DNA of 64,000 nucleotides from Paenibacillus_AR sp051594765. GTDB taxonomy: Bacteria; Bacillota; Bacilli; Paenibacillales; NBRC-103111. The DNA lies in NCBI RefSeq assembly GCF_051594765.1, contig NZ_JBPPGJ010000009.1, positions 215,936 through 279,935 on the forward strand, read 5' to 3'. Below, piece after piece: positions 51,180 to 59,295 of this stretch. Position 1 is the first letter of the stretch; every line of letters begins with the position of its first letter. The translations under genes were made by a program, and so were the position numbers. Under the pieces are notes generated by a model that saw only the letters and a program-made list of their open reading frames with translations, ran no database searches and was not told the DNA's origin.

Positions 51180-51224
51180 AAAGGGTGGGTTGAAGGTGTA
51201 ATAACCTATCACCACCCTTTTTTT
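51180..51224 (+). terminator. Terminator/attenuator between rpsB and tsf
   Basis: AAAGGGTGG pairs with CCACCCTTT, and an inner GGT..ACC pairing lies in the loop. A T7-8 tract follows. It reduces or separates transcription into tsf. Confidence 0.85.
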
Positions 51225-51265
51225 CAGGAATAATTAGTTCCTTACATATCCGGATACACTAAATT

Positions 51266-51301
51266 CTGACACGATCCTAGAGCTTCGCATCCGGGTGTCA
51301 G
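51266..51301 (+). promoter_or_regulatory. Inverted repeat in the tsf leader
   Basis: CTGACAC (51266-51272) and GTGTCAG (51295-51301) form a perfect 7-bp stem with a 22-nt loop, 60 nt before tsf. No T-run follows, so it is not a terminator. It may be an mRNA structure or a protein-binding site. Confidence 0.35.
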
Positions 51302-51361
51302 GCTGAGATTGACCCATGCTGTGACCAGTGAGAAGCTGGCCAAACCATAGGAGGGCTAACC

Positions 51362-52012
51362 ATGGCAGTTAATGCTTCGCAAGTAAAAGAGCTGCGTGAA
51401 AAAACAGGCGCAGGAATGTTGGATTGTAAGAAGGCGTTGGAAGAAACCGACGGCAACATGGAAAAAGCGATCGAGTTTCTTCGTGAGAAAGGTCTTGCTG
51501 CAGCAGCCAAAAAAGGCGGCCGTATCGCAACCGAAGGTACCGTTGAATCCTATATCCATGCCGGCGGCCGTATCGGCGTTCTGGTTGAGATCAACTGTGA
51601 AACCGACTTCGTAGGCAAAACCGAGCAGTTCCGCGAGTTCGCACGCGATATCGCCATGCAAATCGCTGCAGCCAGTCCGAAATTCGTGCGCCGTGAAGAG
51701 GTTTCGGCCGAAGAGCTGGAGAAGGAGAAGGAAATCCTTCGCGCTCAAGCGTTGAACGAAGGCAAGCCGGAGAAAATCGTCGACAAAATGGTGGAAGGCC
51801 GCATCAACAAGTACTACGAAGAGTACTGCTTGCTGGAGCAGGCTTTCATCAAGGATCCGGACAAAACCGTAGAAACCCTTCTGAAAGAAAAAATCGCCGC
51901 CATCGGCGAGAACATCTCCATCCGCCGCTTCGTTCGTTACGAGCTGGGCGAAGGTCTGGAGAAGAAGCAAGACAACTTCGTAGAAGAAGTTATGGCTCAA
52001 GTGAAGCAATAA
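51362..52012 (+). CDS. tsf: Elongation factor Ts, short form
   Basis: EF-Ts exchanges GDP for GTP on EF-Tu. The 216 residues comprise the N-terminal UBA-like domain (VKELREKTGAGMLDCKKALEE), one core subdomain (YIHAGGRIGVLVEINCETDFV) and the coiled-coil/C-terminal module (QALNEGKPEKIVDKMVEGRINKYYEEYCLLEQAF). B. subtilis EF-Ts is 293 residues with two core subdomains, so one is missing here. The frame and motifs are intact, so this is a compact form like that of Thermus rather than a truncation. ATG 51362 follows AGGAGGGC. Confidence 0.96.
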   Translation: MAVNASQVKELREKTGAGMLDCKKALEETDGNMEKAIEFLREKGLAAAAKKGGRIATEGTVESYIHAGGRIGVLVEINCETDFVGKTEQFREFARDIAMQIAAASPKFVRREEVSAEELEKEKEILRAQALNEGKPEKIVDKMVEGRINKYYEEYCLLEQAFIKDPDKTVETLLKEKIAAIGENISIRRFVRYELGEGLEKKQDNFVEEVMAQVKQ

Positions 52013-52042
52013 GACACATAGCACAGGCAGGACTAAGAGAGC

Positions 52043-52069
52043 AGGAACACGAAAGTGTTCCTCTTTTTT
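52043..52069 (+). terminator. Intrinsic terminator after tsf
   Basis: AGGAACAC pairs perfectly with GTGTTCCT over a GAAA tetraloop, and CTTTTTT follows. It ends tsf transcription 30 nt after its stop. Confidence 0.9.
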
Positions 52070-52120
52070 AAAATTAGAAAGAGTAAAAATGGGTATACCC
52101 GGGCCATGGAGGTAGAGAAG

Positions 52121-52849
<729 letters not shown>

Positions 52850-52850
52850 G

Positions 52851-53405
52851 ATGCCGCAATCGATCAAGAAAAACGCTGAAGAGCGTATGGAAAAAGCGAT
52901 CGCTTCCCTGAAGAAGGAGCTGGCTTCCCTGCGTGCGGGCCGCGCCACTCCGTCCTTGGTAGACCGGATCCAGGCGGAATATTACGGTGCGCCGACTCCG
53001 ATCAACCAATTGGGCAACATCACTACTCCGGATTCCAGAACGCTCTTGATCCAGCCGTGGGACAAATCGGCCATCTCGGTCATCGAGAAGGCGATCATGA
53101 AGTCCGACTTGGGTCTGACGCCGTCCAACGACGGCATCGCGATCCGTCTGGTCATCCCCGCATTGACGGAGGAACGCCGGGCTGAGCTGGTGAAGCTGAC
53201 CAAGAAATACGGGGAAGAGGCGAAGGTGGCCATCCGTAATATCCGCCGCGACGCCAACGACGACATCAAGAAGCTGGAGAAGACCGGTATGCCGGAGGAC
53301 GAATCCCGCAGGCATCAGGACGAGATCCAGAAGCAGACGGACAAGTATGTAGCCGAGATCGACAAGGTACTGGCTGCCAAAGAGAAAGAGATCATGGAAG
53401 TATAA
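52851..53405 (+). CDS. frr: Ribosome recycling factor
   Basis: This 184-residue protein has domain I three-helix sequences (NAEERMEKAIASLKKELASLRAGRATPSLVDRI and VAIRNIRRDANDDIKKLEKTG) and the domain II beta barrel between them. With EF-G it splits post-termination ribosomes. ATG 52851 is the first good start, 1 nt after the pyrH stop, with GGGAG upstream. Length equals B. subtilis Frr (185). Confidence 0.97.
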   Translation: MPQSIKKNAEERMEKAIASLKKELASLRAGRATPSLVDRIQAEYYGAPTPINQLGNITTPDSRTLLIQPWDKSAISVIEKAIMKSDLGLTPSNDGIAIRLVIPALTEERRAELVKLTKKYGEEAKVAIRNIRRDANDDIKKLEKTGMPEDESRRHQDEIQKQTDKYVAEIDKVLAAKEKEIMEV

Positions 53406-53414
53406 GGCAACAAC

Positions 53415-53447
53415 GCCCCTTTCTCGGAGGGGGCTTTTCGATTTTTT
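53415..53447 (+). terminator. Terminator-like hairpin between frr and uppS
   Basis: GCCCCT pairs with AGGGGGC (one bulge) over a 7-nt loop, and CTTTTCGATTTTTT follows. It lies 10 nt after the frr stop. The uppS ribosome-binding site is a few bases downstream. Confidence 0.6.
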
Positions 53448-53466
53448 GGCACCGGGGGAGATGGAT

Positions 53467-54240
53467 TTGATCGGGCTGTTCAAGAAGTGGGGAAAGCAAA
53501 CGACAGAGGGCACGGAGCTCTCCAGAGATGAGCTGCTGAAGGGGAAGATTCCGAAGCACGTCGCTGTCATTATGGACGGAAACGGACGTTGGGCCAAGTC
53601 CCGGGGGATGCCCCGGATGGCCGGCCATCACGCGGGCATGAAAGCCGTGAAGAGAGTCACCATGGCCGCCGACGGGCTGGGCGTGGAAGCTCTGACCATG
53701 TACGCCTTTTCGACCGAGAATTGGAAGAGGCCCCAGGACGAGGTGGACTTCCTGATGAAGCTTCCCCAAGAGTTCTTGGCGATCGAATTGGATGAACTGG
53801 TGGAGAAGAACGTCCGGGTCCGGATGACGGGAATCAAGGACGGCCTTCCGTCCCATACGGTGTATGCCGTGGAAGAAGCCATGGAACGGACGAAGCATAA
53901 TACCGGACTGATCTTGAATTTTGCATTGAACTATGGAAGCCGCAATGAGATGATCACGGCGATGAAGGAAATGATGGAGGATGTCCAGAGCGGCAAGATC
54001 CGTCTGGAGGACATCGAAGAGGAGACCTTCGGCCGGTACCTGAAGACTTCAGGGCTGCCGGACCCGGATCTCCTGATCCGTACCAGCGGTGAGCTGCGGC
54101 TCAGCAACTTCATGCTGTGGCAGATGGCCTACACCGAGCTCTTCTTCTCTCCCTTGTATTGGCCGGACTTCGGCGAGCGGCACTTCCACGAAGCGATACA
54201 TGAATATCAAAGACGTTCCAGAAGATACGGCGGCTTGTAG
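53467..54240 (+). CDS. uppS: Undecaprenyl diphosphate synthase (isoprenyl transferase)
   Basis: This cis-prenyltransferase of 257 residues makes the C55 lipid carrier for cell-wall synthesis. HVAVIMDGNGRWAKSRGMPRMAGH contains the catalytic Asp and diphosphate-binding residues. LTMYAFSTENWKRP, FALNYGSRNEM and DLLIRTSGELRLSNFMLWQMAYTELFF, with the conserved Arg-Ser-Gly block, follow. TTG 53467 has GGGGGAG 6 nt upstream; the ATG at 53461 is too close to it. cdsA, which makes another lipid precursor, follows. Confidence 0.95.
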   Translation: MIGLFKKWGKQTTEGTELSRDELLKGKIPKHVAVIMDGNGRWAKSRGMPRMAGHHAGMKAVKRVTMAADGLGVEALTMYAFSTENWKRPQDEVDFLMKLPQEFLAIELDELVEKNVRVRMTGIKDGLPSHTVYAVEEAMERTKHNTGLILNFALNYGSRNEMITAMKEMMEDVQSGKIRLEDIEEETFGRYLKTSGLPDPDLLIRTSGELRLSNFMLWQMAYTELFFSPLYWPDFGERHFHEAIHEYQRRSRRYGGL

Positions 54241-54260
54241 AGGCACTGGAGGAATCAGGG

Positions 54261-55058
54261 TTGAAGCAACGGATTATTACCGGCGTCGTAGCCGGTGGGG
54301 TGTTTGTAGCCATGTTGGCGTTGGGCGGCTATTGGTATTTCGGATTGGTGCTGCTGCTTGCCATCATCGGCTATGATGAATATGTGAAAATGATGGGTTT
54401 GAAATCCTTTACCGGAACGTGCTTGCTAGGGCTGGCCGCCATGCTGGCCATTACGGTGCCTTGGGACCATATCGTGGACGGAGGAGAGATCTCCGTGTCG
54501 TCGGTCCTCTGGTTCCTCATGCTGGCACTGCTTACCGTAACGGTCGTATCCAAGAACAAGCTGACGATCGACCATGCTGCCTTTCTTGTCATCGGAGTCC
54601 TCTATATGGGCTTCGGCTTCCATTATATGATCGCTACCCGCTGGCTCGAGCCGCACGGTCTGTTTTGGACGCTGCTCGTGTTTTTTTGCATCTGGGCTTC
54701 CGATTCCGGAGCGTACTTTACGGGCAAAGCCTTCGGCAAAACGCCCTTGTGGCCGGCCATCAGTCCGAATAAAACCATCGAAGGGTCCTTCGGCGGCCTT
54801 CTGCTATCCGTCATCGTCGCGGCGGTATTCAGCTGGCTCCATCCGGAGCATCTGTCGATGCTGCGGGCTGTCGGCTTGGGTCTCTTGATCGGCGCTGTCG
54901 GCCAGATGGGCGATCTGATCCAATCCGCATACAAGAGGGTCAAGGGAATCAAGGATACGGGAACGCTTCTGCCGGGTCACGGAGGAGTCTTGGACCGGGT
55001 AGACAGCTGGCTGATCGTGTTCCCGTTTCTTCATCTGATCTCCATGATCCCATCCTAA
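54261..55058 (+). CDS. cdsA: Phosphatidate cytidylyltransferase (CDP-diacylglycerol synthase)
   Basis: This 265-residue protein with about seven hydrophobic helices makes CDP-diacylglycerol from CTP and phosphatidate. The signature near the C-terminus, YKRVKGIKDTGTLLPGHGGVLDRVDS, contains the metal-binding Asp residues. KTIEGSFGG and WASDSGAYFTGKAFGKTPL are also conserved. TTG 54261 follows GGAGGAATC. Confidence 0.96.
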   Translation: MKQRIITGVVAGGVFVAMLALGGYWYFGLVLLLAIIGYDEYVKMMGLKSFTGTCLLGLAAMLAITVPWDHIVDGGEISVSSVLWFLMLALLTVTVVSKNKLTIDHAAFLVIGVLYMGFGFHYMIATRWLEPHGLFWTLLVFFCIWASDSGAYFTGKAFGKTPLWPAISPNKTIEGSFGGLLLSVIVAAVFSWLHPEHLSMLRAVGLGLLIGAVGQMGDLIQSAYKRVKGIKDTGTLLPGHGGVLDRVDSWLIVFPFLHLISMIPS

Positions 55059-55075
55059 GGGAAAAGGGTGGCATA

Positions 55076-56215
55076 ATGAAAAAGCGCATAGCCGTACTGG
55101 GCTCTACCGGCTCCATCGGCACCCAAACCTTGGACGTGGTAGCCCATGATCCGGACCGCTATCAAATTGAAGCCTTGGCGGCGGGCAGCAACATCTCGCT
55201 TCTGCTGAAGCAGATCGATCGCTTTGCACCTCGGCTGGTTTCCGTGGCCAACCGTGAGTTAGCTCGGGAGGTCGAACTTGCAGCCGGTCGGAAGACCAAG
55301 GTGTTGTACGGCGACGAAGGCTTGATCGAGGCTGCAGCCGCCACGGACGCTGATCTGGTGGTGACGGCCGTGGTGGGCAGCCAAGGGCTGAAGCCTACCT
55401 TGGCCGCCATCGATGCCGGCAAGGCCATCGGACTAGCCAATAAGGAAACCTTGGTTACGGCCGGCCATCTCGTATCGGAGCGGGCCAAGGCCAAGGGCGT
55501 GCCGCTGCTCCCGATCGACAGCGAGCACTCCGCCATCTTCCAATGCCTGAACGGCGAGTCCCGGCAGGAGGTCTCCAAGATTATTCTGACCGCCTCCGGC
55601 GGATCGTTCCGCAGTCGTTCGAGAGCCGAGCTGGAAGGCGTGACGGTCGAGGAGGCGCTCCGCCATCCCAATTGGTCCATGGGAGCCAAGATCACCATCG
55701 ATTCGGCGACAATGGTCAACAAAGGGCTGGAGGTCATCGAAGCGCACTGGTTATTCGGGATGCCTTACGATCAGATCGAGGTGCTCCTGCACCCGGAGAG
55801 CGTCATCCACTCCATGGTGGAATTCCGGGATCACAGCGTGATGGCCCAGCTGGGCAACCCGGATATGCGGGTTCCGATTCAATATGCGCTCACGTATCCA
55901 GCAAGAAGGCCTACACCGACCGAGCCGCTTCGGCTGGCGGAGATCGGGAAGCTTCACTTCAAGGAAATGGACTTCGAGCGGTATCCTTGTCTGGCCATGG
56001 CCTACGAGTGCGGCCGCACGGGCGGGACGATGCCTACGATATTTAATGCCGCTAATGAAGTGGCGGTTGCCCGGTTTTTGCGGGGAGAGATTGCATTCTT
56101 GGATATCGAAGAAGTCATCAGCCGGACCATGGAACGTCATACTCCGGTTCACACCCCCGATCTGGACGACATTGTGGAAGCGGACCGTTGGGCCCGCGAA
56201 GCGGCAGGCCGGTAA
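55076..56215 (+). CDS. dxr: 1-deoxy-D-xylulose-5-phosphate reductoisomerase
   Basis: This 379-residue enzyme catalyses the first committed step of the MEP isoprenoid pathway, feeding uppS. The NADPH-binding motif GSTGSIGTQTLDVV, NKETLV, the metal site DSEHSAIFQCL and the loop TASGGSFR, MGAKITIDSATMVNKGLE and HPESVIHSMVEF blocks are intact. AAAAGGGTGG precedes ATG 55076. Length equals B. subtilis Dxr (383). Confidence 0.97.
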   Translation: MKKRIAVLGSTGSIGTQTLDVVAHDPDRYQIEALAAGSNISLLLKQIDRFAPRLVSVANRELAREVELAAGRKTKVLYGDEGLIEAAAATDADLVVTAVVGSQGLKPTLAAIDAGKAIGLANKETLVTAGHLVSERAKAKGVPLLPIDSEHSAIFQCLNGESRQEVSKIILTASGGSFRSRSRAELEGVTVEEALRHPNWSMGAKITIDSATMVNKGLEVIEAHWLFGMPYDQIEVLLHPESVIHSMVEFRDHSVMAQLGNPDMRVPIQYALTYPARRPTPTEPLRLAEIGKLHFKEMDFERYPCLAMAYECGRTGGTMPTIFNAANEVAVARFLRGEIAFLDIEEVISRTMERHTPVHTPDLDDIVEADRWAREAAGR

Positions 56216-56307
56216 TCTCTTAAGAAGGAACAGGCAGTGAATAAGCATCCCCCATAACGGCATATAAGTGGAATAGGGGGAAGGACTTGGGCTATCGGCG
56301 GCCTCGC

Positions 56308-56337
56308 TTGTGTTGGCTTCCGGATTAATGGTAAATT
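56308..56337 (+). promoter_or_regulatory. Candidate promoter for rseP-proS
   Basis: TTGTGT (56308-56313) and TAAATT (56332-56337), 18 bp apart, lie in the 186-bp gap after dxr. The gap also contains CCCCC/GGGGG flanking an AT-rich stretch near 56250-56280 and no gene that I can support. Confidence 0.25.
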
Positions 56338-56401
56338 AAGCATAGGCGCCAAGCAGCCGTCGCATCCTTCGGATCAACCCGAACCAAAAGGGGGAAGAAG
56401 A

Positions 56402-57658
56402 TTGTCCAACGTCCAAATCGGTATACAGATCATACTCATGTTCTTCTTGCTCGTAACGCTGCATGAATGGGGCCACTTCTATTTCGCCAAACGGGCGGGA
56501 ATACTGGTCAGGGAATTCGCCATAGGCTTCGGACCGAAGCTGTTCTCATACAAGAAGGGGGAGACCACCTATACGCTCAGGCTGCTCCCCATCGGCGGAT
56601 ATGTGCGCATGGCCGGAGAGGATCCGGAGATCGTACAAGTTTCCGCGGGACAAACCATCGGCATCCGTCTGAAGAACGACCGGATCACCCATCTCTATCT
56701 GGACCAGCTGGACCAGAGATCCCAGTCGATCCAGGGCGAGGTGGAAGCCATCGATCTGGAACGGGAGCTGTTCGTTCGCATGATTGTGGACGGTGAATCG
56801 GTTCGATTCCCTGTAGAACCTCATGCGTACATGGTCGCCCGGGGCAAGGAAACCCAGATTGCGCCCTGGGACCGCCAGTTCGGAAGCAAAACCGTCGCCC
56901 AGCGGGCCATGTCCATTGCGGCGGGGCCGGTGATGAACTTCCTGCTCGCCTTCCTGCTGTTCCTGATCGTGATGGTGATGAACGGCATGCCGACCAACGT
57001 CAAGCTGGGCAAGGTGGAGGCGGATAGCCCCGCCTATACAGCCGGCCTGAAGGAAGGCGACATCGTACTGGAAGTGAACCATACGGCCATCGGAAGCGAC
57101 TCCGGCAAGCTGTCGGAATTGATCCAAGCCTCGAAGGATCAGCCGATGATGTGGATCATCGAACGCAACAAGGAGCAGATGCAGAAGACGCTGACGCCGA
57201 AGCAGATGGAGGATAAGGTCCGCGTCGGCATCACCCTGACGTACGACAAGCGCAGCGTAGCGGTCGGGGAGGCCATCTCCGGCGCTTGGGATCAGATGGT
57301 GTTCGTAACTCAGAATATCCTGGTCGGATTCAAGCAACTTCTCTTCGGCCAGTTCAAGATGGATGATCTGGGCGGACCGGTCCGGATCGTAGAGGTATCC
57401 GGCCAATTCGCAAGCGCAGGCTTGGCCCCGATGATCTCGTGGTCTGCGCTGCTCAGCCTGTATCTGGGCATCTTCAATCTGCTGCCCTTCCCGGCATTGG
57501 ACGGAAGCCGGCTGGTCTTCCTCGCTGTGGAAGCCGTCAGGGGACGTCCTATTGACCCGAACCGGGAGAGCATCGTGCACTTCATCGGCTTCGCCATGCT
57601 GATGCTGCTGATGATCGCAGTGACCTATAACGATATATTACGGCTTATTCAGGGATAA
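56402..57658 (+). CDS. rseP: Site-2 intramembrane zinc metalloprotease RseP/RasP
   Basis: This 418-residue membrane protease matches B. subtilis RasP (422) and cleaves membrane-bound regulators such as anti-sigma factors. The zinc motif HEWGH lies in LLVTLHEWGHFYFAKRAG near residue 20. GPVMNFLLAFLLFLIVMVM, a PDZ-like domain (ADSPAYTAGLKEGDIVLEVN) and the third metal-ligand motif NLLPFPALDGSRL follow. Compared with E. coli, one PDZ domain is present. TTG 56402 follows GGGGGAAGAAG. Confidence 0.96.
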   Translation: MSNVQIGIQIILMFFLLVTLHEWGHFYFAKRAGILVREFAIGFGPKLFSYKKGETTYTLRLLPIGGYVRMAGEDPEIVQVSAGQTIGIRLKNDRITHLYLDQLDQRSQSIQGEVEAIDLERELFVRMIVDGESVRFPVEPHAYMVARGKETQIAPWDRQFGSKTVAQRAMSIAAGPVMNFLLAFLLFLIVMVMNGMPTNVKLGKVEADSPAYTAGLKEGDIVLEVNHTAIGSDSGKLSELIQASKDQPMMWIIERNKEQMQKTLTPKQMEDKVRVGITLTYDKRSVAVGEAISGAWDQMVFVTQNILVGFKQLLFGQFKMDDLGGPVRIVEVSGQFASAGLAPMISWSALLSLYLGIFNLLPFPALDGSRLVFLAVEAVRGRPIDPNRESIVHFIGFAMLMLLMIAVTYNDILRLIQG

Positions 57659-57679
57659 TGTTTGGAGGGTTCAATCTTC

Positions 57680-59128
57680 ATGGCCAACGAGAAGCAGTTT
57701 GTTAAAGAAATCACCCCCCAGAGCGAGGACTTCTCGCGCTGGTACATCGACGTCATCAAGAAAGCGGATCTCATGAGCTATTCGCCGGTCCGCGGTTGTA
57801 TCGTGTTCAAGCCGGACAGCTACGAGATCTGGGAGAACATCCAGCGGGAGCTCGACCGCCGCTTCAAGGAGACCGGACACCGCAATGCCTATTTCCCGAT
57901 CTTCATCCCCGAGAGCTTCTTCCAGAAGGAGAAGGAGCACGTGGAGGGCTTCAACCCGGAGCTGCCGTGGGTAACGGAAGCCGGCGGCGAGAAGCTGGAG
58001 GAGCGTCTGGCCATCCGCCCGACCTCCGAGACAATGATCGGGCATATGTATTCCGAGTGGATCAATTCCTACCGGGACCTGCCGCTGCTCATCAATCAAT
58101 GGGCCAACGTTGTGCGTTGGGAGAAGCGGACCCAGCCATTCCTGCGCACCAGCGAGTTCCTGTGGCAGGAAGGCCATACCGCGCATGAGGACGAGGCGGA
58201 CGCCCGTCGTGAGACCATGCAGATGCTCGAGATCTACCGGGACTTCGCTGAGAACTTCCTGGCCATTCCGGTTGTCGTCGGACAGAAGACGCCTTCGGAG
58301 AAGTTCGCAGGTGCCGTAGATACCTATTCTATCGAAGCGATGATGAAGGACGGCAAGGCGGTACAGGCCGGCACCTCCCACTATCTGGGAACCAACTTCG
58401 CTGTCGCCTTCGACATCAAGTATCTGGACCGCGAGAACCAGCATCAGTTCTGCCACACCACCTCCTGGGGCGTCAGCACTCGTCTCATCGGCGCCTTGAT
58501 CATGGTTCACGGTGATGACCGGGGCTTGGTTATGCCGCCTAAGGTGGCGCCGACCCAAGTCATTATGATTCCGATCGGTCCGCCGAAGACACGGGACCAG
58601 GTGCTGCCGCGGGTTAATGAGCTGTATGCCGAGCTGAAGCAAGCCGGGGTTCGCGTCAAAGTGGACGACCGCGAGGGACAAAGCCCGGGCTGGAAATTCA
58701 ACGAGTACGAGATGCGCGGCGTTCCGATCCGGGTGGAGCTGGGACCCCGCGATATGGAAGCCGGCCAGATGGTTCTGGTCTCCCGCGTAAGCGGCGAGAA
58801 GAAGATCATCAAGCAGGAGGACTTCGTTCAGGAGGTCCAAGCCATGCTGGAGGAGATCCACACCCAGATGTACGAGAAGGCCAAGCAGTTCCGGGATGAG
58901 AACCTCACCAGCGTCGATACGCTGGACGAGTTCAAGGCATTCCTGGAGGAAAAGCGCGGCTTCGCTTATGCAGGCTGGTGCGGTTCCGACGCCTGCGAGG
59001 CACAAGTCAAGGAAGAGACCGGAGCCACCAGCCGGAACATTCCGTTCCAGCCGGCCGTCACCAAGAGCACCTGCGTGTGCTGCGGTGAACCGGCCAAGCA
59101 TACCGTCCTGTTCGGACGGGCTTATTAA
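57680..59128 (+). CDS. proS: Prolyl-tRNA synthetase, archaeal/eukaryal (type 3) form
   Basis: This 482-residue class II synthetase has motif 2 in VVRWEKRTQPFLRTSEFLWQEGHTAH and motif 3 in VHGDDRGLVMPPKVAP. The anticodon-binding domain and a C-terminal module follow, with CGSDACEAQ, CVCCGEPAKH and the terminal Tyr (FGRAY). It lacks the editing insertion of the bacterial ProS (about 564 residues in B. subtilis) and has the extra zinc-like C-terminal domain of the archaeal/eukaryal type. ATG 57680 has GGAGGG 10 nt upstream. It lies between rseP and polC, where the bacterial-type gene usually sits. Confidence 0.95.
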   Translation: MANEKQFVKEITPQSEDFSRWYIDVIKKADLMSYSPVRGCIVFKPDSYEIWENIQRELDRRFKETGHRNAYFPIFIPESFFQKEKEHVEGFNPELPWVTEAGGEKLEERLAIRPTSETMIGHMYSEWINSYRDLPLLINQWANVVRWEKRTQPFLRTSEFLWQEGHTAHEDEADARRETMQMLEIYRDFAENFLAIPVVVGQKTPSEKFAGAVDTYSIEAMMKDGKAVQAGTSHYLGTNFAVAFDIKYLDRENQHQFCHTTSWGVSTRLIGALIMVHGDDRGLVMPPKVAPTQVIMIPIGPPKTRDQVLPRVNELYAELKQAGVRVKVDDREGQSPGWKFNEYEMRGVPIRVELGPRDMEAGQMVLVSRVSGEKKIIKQEDFVQEVQAMLEEIHTQMYEKAKQFRDENLTSVDTLDEFKAFLEEKRGFAYAGWCGSDACEAQVKEETGATSRNIPFQPAVTKSTCVCCGEPAKHTVLFGRAY

Positions 59129-59144
59129 TCCGCAAGCGCGAAAC

Positions 59145-59181
59145 GAGGCTTGCCTCCGATGTTGGAGGCGGGCCTCTTTTT
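59145..59181 (+). terminator. Intrinsic terminator after proS
   Basis: GAGGC/GCCTC and GCCTCC/GGAGGC form a two-part stem around a small loop, and TTTTTC follows. It lies 17 nt after the proS stop. Confidence 0.85.
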
Positions 59182-59214
59182 CATCATAAGGAACGATTGC
59201 CCTTCTATTGGGAC

Positions 59215-59283
59215 TTGACGAACCCTGTCGTAGACAGGAAAATAGAAAGGCAGTCCTCCCCCATAGCGGGGAAATGAGGGGGA
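59215..59283 (+). promoter_or_regulatory. polC upstream control region with dyads
   Basis: TTGACG (59215-59220) is followed by a perfect dyad CCTGTC-GTA-GACAGG (59224-59238) and an A-rich -10-like region (AAAATAG). Further on, CCCCCAT pairs with ATGAGGGGG (one bulged A) around AGCGGGGAA. This would sequester the purine-rich ribosome-binding region of polC. Promoter assignment is weak; the dyad and hairpin are seen directly. Confidence 0.35.
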
Positions 59284-59295
59284 TCGTCACATAAG

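Noticed and set aside
57659..57679. T-box riboswitch before proS
   Set aside because: Only 21 bp separate rseP and the proS start, too little for a T-box leader.
57671..59290. Minus-strand open frame of about 540 codons opposite proS
   Set aside because: It is an antisense shadow of a GC-rich gene; the sequence is low-complexity Leu/Arg/His-rich with no family features.
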